From the NCBI RefSeq assembly GCF_031844705.1, contig NZ_CP134609.1:7254001-7318000 (forward strand): 64,000 bases of DNA, written 5' to 3'. The position numbers and the translations under genes were made by a program. The notes under the pieces were generated by a model. That model had not been told where the DNA came from. It saw only the letters and a list, made by a program, of their open reading frames with translations, and did not search any database. Source of the DNA: Streptomyces sp. ITFR-16. Lineage in GTDB: Bacteria; Actinomycetota; Actinomycetes; Streptomycetales; Streptomycetaceae. Positions 57,087 through 64,000 of this stretch are shown here, one piece after another (position 1 is the stretch's first letter; every line of letters starts with the position of its first letter).

Positions 57087-57122
57087 AAACTCAGCATAGG
57101 GGTCCGCCGACAACCGGCGCAA
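57067..57122 (-). promoter_or_regulatory. Promoter of the MFS gene with an overlapping ROK-type dyad
   Basis: On the minus strand TTGCGC (57122-57117) and TATGCT (57098-57093) have an 18-base spacer, so transcription should start on the G of GTG 57086. AGTTTGT at 57067-57073 and ACAAACT at 57085-57091 form a dyad with an 11-base spacer over the start point. These arms match the XylR (ROK) operator of Bacillus, though the spacer is 4 bases longer. Confidence 0.6.
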
Positions 57123-57230
57123 GACAGCCGCCCACCGCTCCGCCCACCGTTCCGTCCGCCGGGCGGCGCACGGGCGGAGTCGGCCACCACGGCGTCAAAG
57201 TCACCTCCGGATCATGGGAGACTCGCCCCC

Positions 57231-58445
57231 ATGAACGGCAAGGCGACCACCACCCGGACGAAGCTGGAGAGGGGCCGCAGCGCGCTCGGACCCGCGCTGG
57301 AGCTCGTCCACACCGGACGCGCGCCCACGCGCGCCGTCCTCACCTCCGAGCTGGGAGTCACCCGCGCCACGGCGGGTGCGGTCGCCGCGGAGCTGGAGGC
57401 ACTCGGCCTGATCCAGGTCGACTCCAGCCCCGGTTCGGCCGCCGGCTCGCAGGGCCGCCCCTCCCACCGGCTGGCCGTGCGCGAGTCCGGCCCGGTTGCG
57501 GTCGCCGCCCAGGTCCACGCGGACGGCTTCCGGGCCGCGCTGGTCGGACTCGGCGGCCGGCTCGTCGCGACGGCCCCCGGCTGCGTCACCATCACGGCGG
57601 ACCCCGCGCAGGTCATCGGCGAGGTCGTCGACGACTGCGCACGGCTGCTGCGGGACAGCGGACTGCGGTGCGTGGGGGCCGGCCTCGCGGTGCCCTCCGC
57701 GGTCGCCGAGCCGGAGGGCACCGCGCTCAACCCGCTGCACATCGCCTGGCCCGCCGGCGCCCAGGTCCGCGAGATCTTCGCCACCTGCGTCCGGGAAGCG
57801 GGCATCACCGGACCGGCGTTCACCGGGAACGACGTCAACCTCGCCGCGCTCGCCGAGCACCGCCACGGCGCCGGACGGGGGGCCCAGCACCTGCTGTGCG
57901 TGGCCACCGGACACCGGGGCGTCGGCGGCGCCCTCGTCCTGGACGGCCGCCTGCACACCGGGAGTTCCGGGCTCGCCCTGGAGGTCGGCCATCTCACGGT
58001 CAACCCCGAGGGCCGCCCCTGCCACTGCGGCGGCCGGGGCTGTCTGGACGTCGAGACCGACCCGCTCGCCTTCCTCGTCGCCGCCGGGCGCACCCCCGGC
58101 CCCGAGGAGTCGCTGCTCAAGCAGTCCGGCGACCTGCTGCGCAACGAGTACGACGACGCGGCGGTGCGCCGCGCCGCCGAGGAGCTGATCGACCGGCTGG
58201 GCCTCGGCCTCGCCGGCCTGGTCAACATCCTCAACCCGGACCGGATCATCCTCGGCGGGCTGCACCGCGCCCTGCTCGACGCCGACCCCGAACGGCTGCG
58301 GGCCGTGGTCGCCGACCGCAGCCTGTGGGGCCGCAGCGGAAGCGTCCCGATCCTGCCCTGCACCCTCGACCACAACAGCCTGGTCGGGGCGGCGGAGCTG
58401 GCCTGGCAGCCGGTGCTGGACGACCCCCTGGGCGCGCTCGCCTAG
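57231..58445 (+). CDS. ROK-family transcriptional regulator
   Basis: A 404-residue regulator. The N-terminus has a winged helix (ALELVHTGRAPTRAVLTSEL followed by GVTRATAGAVAAELEALGLI); the rest is a ROK sugar-kinase-like domain with GAGLAVPSAV, GNDVNLAALAEHRHG, VATGHRGVGGALVLDGR and the zinc motif EVGHLTVNPEGRPCHCGGRG then CLDVE. The catalytic residues are partly kept, as is common in regulators. GGGAG precedes ATG 57231. It probably represses the divergent MFS transporter through the dyad at 57067-57091; the inducer is likely a sugar. It is followed tail to tail by the phosphotriesterase operon. Confidence 0.9.
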   Translation: MNGKATTTRTKLERGRSALGPALELVHTGRAPTRAVLTSELGVTRATAGAVAAELEALGLIQVDSSPGSAAGSQGRPSHRLAVRESGPVAVAAQVHADGFRAALVGLGGRLVATAPGCVTITADPAQVIGEVVDDCARLLRDSGLRCVGAGLAVPSAVAEPEGTALNPLHIAWPAGAQVREIFATCVREAGITGPAFTGNDVNLAALAEHRHGAGRGAQHLLCVATGHRGVGGALVLDGRLHTGSSGLALEVGHLTVNPEGRPCHCGGRGCLDVETDPLAFLVAAGRTPGPEESLLKQSGDLLRNEYDDAAVRRAAEELIDRLGLGLAGLVNILNPDRIILGGLHRALLDADPERLRAVVADRSLWGRSGSVPILPCTLDHNSLVGAAELAWQPVLDDPLGALA

Positions 58446-59359
58446 GCGGTGTCCCCGGCCGTCCCCGCCGGGGCCCCGAAGGCGAAGGCCCGTGCCGGGT
58501 TGGCCGTCAGCAGGGCCGACACGGTGTCCGCGCCGAGCGTCTCCTCCAGCCGGGGGTGCAGCCGGCGCAGCAGGTGCGGCATGCCCGGTGTCTCCGGCAC
58601 GGTGGTGTCGCCGCCCAGCAGCAACTGCCCGGCGAAACCCGCCTCGGCCAGGGCCGCCAGCTCATCGGGCAGCCGCCAGTCCGTCGCGTGGTGGGCGCGC
58701 GAGGGGCCGTCGAACGCGAGGAAGGCCCCCGCCCGCGCGGCCTCCCGCTGGACGGCACCGTCCGGTGACCTGCCCAGGTGACCGAGGATCACATGACGCG
58801 GCGGGACTCCCAACTCGCCGCACAGCAGGTCGAGTACGTCGAGCGCGGCCGTGCCCAGCTCCAGATGGACGGCGATCGGCGCGCCCGTCCGGTGATGGGC
58901 ACCGGCCGCCGCCGTCATGGTGAGCCGGGCGTGCGCGTCGACGGTGTGGAAGGCGCCCGCGACCTTGATCAGGCCCGCCTGCACGGTGGTGGAGCCGATG
59001 CCGCGCGTCAGTTCCGTGACGAAGAGGTCGGCGAGGCCGTCGCGGATCCGGTCCAGCAGCGCGGCCGGGTAGTGGACCGCCTGGTGCAGCCCGGTCGCCG
59101 CCACCACATGGGCGCCCGTCGCACGGGACAGCTCCACCAGCGCCTCCACCTCGCGCCCCATCCCGTACGGCGTCCACTGGATCACGGACCGGCCGCCCGA
59201 CGCGCGGAAGGCGCGCAGCCGTTCGGCCGCCGAGGCGGGATCGGCCAGTTCCTGGCCCGGCAGCGCGGGGGTGCGCAGGAAGAGGTGGTCGTGCGCGTCG
59301 CACACCCCGAGGTCCGCCGGCGGGATGTCGCCGAGGACGGTGCGGACCGCGGCTACCAC
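58442..59359 (-). CDS. Phosphotriesterase-family metal-dependent hydrolase
   Basis: A 305-residue amidohydrolase-type TIM barrel. Metal motif DAHDHLF (H23, H25), carboxylated lysine K132 in AGLIKVAGAF, then IAVHLELGTAAL and HVILGHLGR giving the next histidines, and LLLGGDTT with the final Asp. Members hydrolyse lactones or phosphotriesters; lactonases are common. GTG 59359 overlaps the end of the DUF4865 gene by seven bases, so it is translationally coupled. Last gene of TetR-cupin-DUF4865-phosphotriesterase. Its stop codon overlaps the ROK gene end by four bases in opposite orientation. Confidence 0.87.
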   Translation of the reverse strand: MVAAVRTVLGDIPPADLGVCDAHDHLFLRTPALPGQELADPASAAERLRAFRASGGRSVIQWTPYGMGREVEALVELSRATGAHVVAATGLHQAVHYPAALLDRIRDGLADLFVTELTRGIGSTTVQAGLIKVAGAFHTVDAHARLTMTAAAGAHHRTGAPIAVHLELGTAALDVLDLLCGELGVPPRHVILGHLGRSPDGAVQREAARAGAFLAFDGPSRAHHATDWRLPDELAALAEAGFAGQLLLGGDTTVPETPGMPHLLRRLHPRLEETLGADTVSALLTANPARAFAFGAPAGTAGDTA

Positions 59360-59937
59360 CGGGGCACCGCCTCGAGGCGTTCGCGGCCCGGCCGGCTGAG
59401 GTGGAGCACCTGGTAGCGGTCGCCGGGCTCCTCGGGCGCGGGCTGTTGCTCCCAGAGGGTGAAGTGGACCAGCTCCCAGTGGCGCGGGTCGAGCGCCAGC
59501 GCCGTGGCGACCGCCCCCGGCGCCTTCGCGAGCCGGCGGCTCTCCTCCAGTGCGGCCCCGGCGGCGTCGGCGGGTGCCACCGTGTCGGGGACGGCCGCGA
59601 CACGCCGGGTCGCGGCGCGGGGGAGTGCGCCCGACGCGGGCCCTTCGGCGTACGCGAGGCCCGTCCAGTGCCGCACCTCCGGGCGGCCGAAGTCCCGTAC
59701 CACGCCCTGGAATCCGGCTCCCAGGAGGAAGGAGGTCATGCCCTCGGGGTCGGCCCACAGATAGAAGGGCGCGTACTCGTTGACCGGGGAGTCCTCCCCC
59801 TGCTCCCGCATCAGGTACGCCTTGATGCCGAGGCCGGGGAAGTCGTCCATGAGGTGGCCCTTCGTCGCCACCCGTTCGCGGATGATGCCCATGTCGTAGT
59901 CGGCGGGCAGGGTGATCGCGTACTGCATGGCGTGCAT
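59353..59937 (-). CDS. DUF4865 family protein
   Basis: A 194-residue protein of DUF4865, a family of dimeric alpha/beta-barrel-like (EthD-like) proteins. It starts MQYAITLPADYDMGIIRERV and contains GHLMDDFPGLGIKAYLMREQ, YAPFYLWADPEGMTSFLLGA and WTGLAYAEGPA. DUF4865 genes usually sit next to TetR regulators and tautomerase or cupin genes; the function is unknown, perhaps a stress or electrophile response. GAGGAG precedes ATG 59937. Third gene of the TetR operon; it begins 10 bases after the cupin gene. Confidence 0.85.
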   Translation of the reverse strand: MHAMQYAITLPADYDMGIIRERVATKGHLMDDFPGLGIKAYLMREQGEDSPVNEYAPFYLWADPEGMTSFLLGAGFQGVVRDFGRPEVRHWTGLAYAEGPASGALPRAATRRVAAVPDTVAPADAAGAALEESRRLAKAPGAVATALALDPRHWELVHFTLWEQQPAPEEPGDRYQVLHLSRPGRERLEAVPRW

Positions 59938-59947
59938 GGTGATCTCC

Positions 59948-60346
59948 TCAGGCCGCCGGGTAGTCGGAGACGGCGGCGTCGGTGTGCCAGTGGATGGTGC
60001 TGCCGTCCTCCGCCGCCTCGACGAGGGCGAGATGGGTCATGAAGGCGCGCGGCGAGGCGCCGTGCCAGTGCCACTCGTCCGGCTCGATCCACACGGTGTC
60101 GCCCGCCCGGATCGTCTCGACCGGCCCGCCCCTGCGCTGCACCAGGCCCTCGCCCTCGGTGACATGGAGCACCTGACCGTGCGGGTGGGTGTGCCAGGCG
60201 GTGTGCCCGCCGGGGGCGAAGTGCACGCTGAACGCCCGTATCCGGGACGGCGATTCGGGCGCGGCCACCTCGTCCAGCCAGACCTGGCCGTTGAACTGCG
60301 CGGCCGGACCCCGCTGGGTGTCGGGGCGGTTCCTGGTGATGCGCAT
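59948..60346 (-). CDS. Cupin-domain protein
   Basis: A 132-residue single-domain cupin. Motif 1 is PGGHTAWHTHPHGQVLHVTE with metal-binding histidines and Gln/Glu; motif 2 is RAGDTVWIEPDEWHWHGA. The surrounding order RIRAFSVHFAPGG resembles carboxymuconolactone decarboxylase-associated cupins. Function unknown; metal-dependent isomerase, dioxygenase or sensor are all possible. ATG 60346 is preceded by GAGG. Second gene of the TetR operon, 33 bases after the TetR stop codon. Confidence 0.88.
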   Translation of the reverse strand: MRITRNRPDTQRGPAAQFNGQVWLDEVAAPESPSRIRAFSVHFAPGGHTAWHTHPHGQVLHVTEGEGLVQRRGGPVETIRAGDTVWIEPDEWHWHGASPRAFMTHLALVEAAEDGSTIHWHTDAAVSDYPAA

Positions 60347-60379
60347 GTACGGGTGCTCCTCGGGAGGTTCGGTGGCGGA

Positions 60380-60949
60380 TCAGGCGGTTGCGGTACGGGG
60401 GGCGAGCAGCGCGAGCAGTCCGCGCACGCCCGCGTCGAAGGCGTCCGTCGTGCGCGAGGCGCGGGCGAGCACATAGCCGCCCTGCACGGTCGCGACGATC
60501 GTCGCCGCGATGTCACCGGGCACCAGGCCCGGCGTGAACTCGCCCCGGTCCAGGCCCTCCTGGACGATCGCGGCCAGCCGTCCCCGTAGCCAGGCGATCG
60601 TCTCGTCGACCGGCGCCCGCAGCTCCTCGCTCTCGATGACCTCCGGGTCCATCGTCAGCCGGCCCACCGGGCAGCCCCGCAGCACATCGCGCTCACGCAG
60701 GAGGTAGCCCGCGATGCGCTCGTAGGCGGAGCCGGGGGCGTCGAACAGCCGGCCCGTCATCTCCCGCATCTCCTCGGCCGTGCGCCGGATGGCCGCGAGC
60801 GCCAGATCCGGCTTGCCGGAGAAGTGGTGGTACATGCTGCCCTGGCCCGCGCCCGCGTGCTGCTGGATGGCCTTGGGGCTCGTACCCACATACCCGCGCT
60901 CCCACAGGAGCTCCCGAGTGGCTTCGATCAGACGGTCCGGAGTGCTCAT
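60380..60949 (-). CDS. TetR-family transcriptional regulator
   Basis: A 189-residue repressor. Helix-turn-helix GTSPKAIQQHAGAGQGSMYH followed by HFSGKPDL; the ligand-binding helices contain CPVGRLTMDPEVIESEELR and GGYVLARASRTTDAFDAGV. The CPVG cysteine could sense electrophiles (inference). ATG 60949 is preferred over longer starts because the operator palindrome begins eight bases upstream. It heads the four-gene operon with the cupin, DUF4865 and phosphotriesterase genes and should repress it through the palindrome at 60957-60978. Confidence 0.9.
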   Translation of the reverse strand: MSTPDRLIEATRELLWERGYVGTSPKAIQQHAGAGQGSMYHHFSGKPDLALAAIRRTAEEMREMTGRLFDAPGSAYERIAGYLLRERDVLRGCPVGRLTMDPEVIESEELRAPVDETIAWLRGRLAAIVQEGLDRGEFTPGLVPGDIAATIVATVQGGYVLARASRTTDAFDAGVRGLLALLAPRTATA

Positions 60950-60956
60950 GCCCGTA

Positions 60957-60978
60957 CTGTACATACTAGTAGGTACAG
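60957..60978. promoter_or_regulatory. TetR operator, near-perfect 22-base palindrome
   Basis: CTGTAC...GTACAG arms with core TACTAGTA; 20 of 22 positions are symmetric. It starts eight bases upstream of the TetR ATG, so the repressor would sit on the promoter of its own operon. The SHOCT gene start on the other strand is 160 bases away. Confidence 0.8.
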
Positions 60979-61137
60979 CCAGCAAGCGGAGGCCGGGAGC
61001 AGCCGCCGGGCCGCCGTCTACTCCCGAGGGGGTACGCGGACGGCCGCTGCCCGTACGACGACGCGGACCCCTCCCCGGGGACAGGCTCGGAAGCGACACG
61101 AAGGACGTGCACCGCACCGACCGAGGAGCTGACCGAG

Positions 61138-61424
61138 ATGAACACCCTGGCCTTCGACGGCGGACCCGGACCGTGGGTCCTCCTCTTCCCGCTCGTCTGG
61201 GCGGCCGTGATCGTCACCGTCGTCACGGTCCTGCGCCGCACCCTCTGGCGCGGCCGGCGCGGCCCCTGGCAGGGCAGGCCCGTCCAGGGCGGCCCTGCCG
61301 AGCCCTCACCGATCGCCCTGCTCGGGCGGCGCTTCGCCGCCGGCGAGATCGACGAGGACGAGTACTGGCGCCGGCTCTCCGTGCTGGACGAGCAGTTCGG
61401 CATCCGGGGCAAGGACGGTGCCGC

Positions 61425-61428
<4 letters not shown>
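61138..61428 (+). CDS. Small membrane protein with SHOCT domain, 96 residues
   Basis: One N-terminal transmembrane helix (WVLLFPLVWAAVIVTVVTVL) followed by a basic Arg-rich linker and a C-terminal SHOCT domain (ALLGRRFAAGEIDEDEYWRR, then LSVLDEQFG). SHOCT domains are short helical units often found at the ends of membrane proteins and thought to mediate oligomerisation. ATG 61138 is preceded by GAGG. Its stop codon overlaps the ABC ATPase start codon, so it is part of the exporter operon. Confidence 0.82.
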
Positions 61429-62197
<769 letters not shown>

Positions 62198-62201
<4 letters not shown>

Positions 62202-64000
62202 CCGGCACCCGCGCCACCGTGCGCCTCAGCCTCTCCTCGCTCCGGACCCACCGGCGCCGGTTCGCCGGCACCCTGACCGCCGTCCTGCTGGGCGTCGCCT
62301 TCCTCACCGGCACTCTCGTCATGGGGGACACCCTGCGCGCGAGCTTCGACACGATGTTCGGCAACGCGGCGAGCGGCACCGACGCGGTCGTCCGCAGCAC
62401 CAACGTCGTCACCGTCTCCGGCGAGTCCCAGGGCACCCGGCAGCCCGTGAGCACCGCACTCGCCGCACGCATCCGCGCACTGCCCCAGGTCGCCGCGGCC
62501 GCCCCCGTCGTCCAGGGCGCCGGCCAGCTGATCGGCGCCGACGGCAAGCCGATCGGCGGCCAGGGGCCGCCCACCCTCGCCGGGAACTGGATCGACGACC
62601 CGCAGCTCAACCCGTACCGGCTCGCCGAGGGCCGCGCCCCCGCCGCGCCCGGCGAGGTCGTCGTCAACCGGGGCACCGCCGTCAAGGGCGGACTCGGGAT
62701 CGGCGACACCACCGTCCTGCGCACCCCGGACCCGGTCCGCGTCACCGTCGTCGGCCTGGCCACCTTCGGCGGCGAGGACGGCATGGCGCAGGTGACCTAC
62801 ACCGGCATGACCCTCGCCGACGCCGAGAGGCACCTCACCGCCGCGCCCGGCCGGGCGTCCAGCATCCAGGTGCGGGCCGGACCAGGCACCGGTCAGCGGG
62901 AACTCGTGGACGCCCTGCGGCCCGTGCTGCCCCCGGACACCGAGGCCATCACCGGGCAGGCGTCGGCCGCCGAGAACCAGGACATGATCTCCGGCGCCTT
63001 CCTCAGCCTGTTCACCACGCTCCTGCTGGTGTTCTCCGGCATCGTGCTGCTGGTCGCGACCTTCTCCATCCACAACACCTTCGCCGTCGTCGTCGCCCAG
63101 CGCACCCGCGAGAACGCCCTGCTGCGCGCACTCGGCGCCTCCCGCCGGCAGATCCTCGGCTCGACCCTGACCGAGGCGGGCGTCGTCGGCGTGCTCGCCT
63201 CCGCGGCCGGTCTGGCCGGGGGCATCGCCATCGCCGCCGGGCTCCAGGCGCTCTTCCCGGCCATCGGCTTCCCGTTCCCCGAGGGCCCGCTCGTCATCAG
63301 CGGGGTGTCCCTGCTGCTGCCGCTCGCGGTCGGTGTGCTCGTCTGCGCCGGCTCCGCCCTCGTCCCCGCCGTCCACGCCGGACGCACCACACCCCTGGCC
63401 GCCCTGCGCGAGAGCGCGGTCGACGACTCGGCCGCCTCCCGGACCCGGGCGTACACCGGGCTCGTGCTGCTCCTCGCCGCTGTCGCGGTCACCCTCACCG
63501 GTGCGCTCGCCCTCCCCTCCGTCTGGCTGTCGGGCGCCGGCGCCGTCCTGACGCTCGTCGCCTTCGTCGTGCTCGGCCCGGCCGCCTCCTCGTACGCCGT
63601 ACGCGTCCTCGGCGCGCCGCTCGGCCGGCTGCGCGGCGCCACCGGGCACCTCGCCCGGCGCAACGCGCTGCGCAGCCCCAAGCGGACCGCGTCGACGGCG
63701 ACCGCCCTGATGACCGGGGTCGCGGTGGTCTCGCTGTTCACGGTGTTCGGGGCCTCGCTGAAGGCCACCATGAACCAGACCGTCGACCGGTCCTTCGCCG
63801 GTGACCTCGCCATCAGCGCCCCCTCCTTCGGCGCGGGCGGCAGCGGCCTCAGCCCCCGGCTCGCCCCGGCCGTCGCCCGGCTCCCCGAGGTGGACACGGC
63901 CGTCGGCCTCGGCAAGGGCGTCGCGGAGGTCGACGGCTCCGGACGCGCCCTCACGGTCACCGACCCGGCCGCCCTGGCCAGGGTCCTCGACCTCGGCCGG
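62198..64000 (+). CDS. FtsX/MacB-like ABC transporter permease, truncated by the window end
   Basis: A long permease, open from ATG 62198 to the end of the window (601 codons, no stop). The N-terminal SLRTHRRRFAGTLTAVLLG is a basic entry to the first transmembrane helix; a large extracellular region follows (about residues 45-265), then three helices around 270-390 with AQRTRENALLRALGASRRQI, the typical FtsX cytoplasmic loop. A second half starts near 420 with more helices and RRNALRSPKRTASTATALMT. The two halves mean a ten-helix permease of the kind common in actinobacteria. Coupled to the ATPase gene by the ATGA overlap. Confidence 0.92.

Overview
The window is GC-rich chromosomal DNA from a Streptomyces-type actinomycete. 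The signs are C/G-biased third codon positions, frequent GTG starts and GTGA/ATGA start-stop overlaps, many short perfect inverted repeats used as terminators, and families typical of the genus (DUF6421, DUF5134, DUF305, deazaflavin-dependent reductases, mycothiol-dependent isomerases). I saw no tRNA, rRNA, CRISPR array, insertion sequence, prophage or large biosynthetic gene cluster.

Region 1 (1-19.7 kb) is the most coherent part. After the tail of an old-yellow-enzyme gene come a secreted GH92 alpha-mannosidase, a secreted PA14-GH2-LamG hydrolase, an unrelated GNAT gene, a convergent pair (GH2-CBM42 and GH127 with three ricin-type repeats), then a divergently transcribed importer (lipoprotein, duplicated ATPase, two permeases), a LacI regulator and an aldose 1-epimerase. 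The importer layout matches the E. coli galactofuranose system YtfQ-YtfR-YtfT-YjfF, and PA14-containing GH2 beta-D-galactofuranosidases are known from Streptomyces. I infer a locus that strips galactofuranose and mannose from galactomannan-like polymers and imports the furanose. LacI-type palindromes built on AACGTT sit in front of the GH92 gene and in the GH127/importer promoter region; the same palindrome recurs at 41.7 kb between a second LacI gene and a ROK sugar kinase.

Region 2 (19.7-35.4 kb) is mixed housekeeping: thioesterase, YdeI-like protein, ArsR regulator, FprA-type ferredoxin reductase, DUF305 lipoprotein divergent from an LVIVD-repeat secreted protein, HAD and PAP2 phosphatases, M56 peptidase with a DUF5134 membrane protein, GNAT, GDPD, a tightly coupled DUF6421-SDR-threonine aldolase operon, PlsC acyltransferase and a thioredoxin-like protein.

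Region 3 (35.4-45.6 kb) starts with a cysteine-containing leader peptide ahead of a flavin reductase, then etfB and an etfA carrying a single-base frameshift, a DUF6986 aldolase-like gene, an unrecognised protein, the LacI/ROK pair, an NTF2-like protein and a secreted GH27 alpha-galactosidase.

Region 4 (45.6-64 kb) carries a P-loop/Nudix fusion, metallo-hydrolase, M20 dipeptidase, geranylgeranyl-reductase-like flavoprotein, an F420-type reductase divergent from a TetR gene with repeated operators, a two-component system, a mycothiol-dependent enzyme, small membrane proteins, an MFS transporter divergent from a ROK regulator, a TetR-cupin-DUF4865-phosphotriesterase operon with a near-perfect palindrome, and a SHOCT-ABC exporter operon that runs off the right end.
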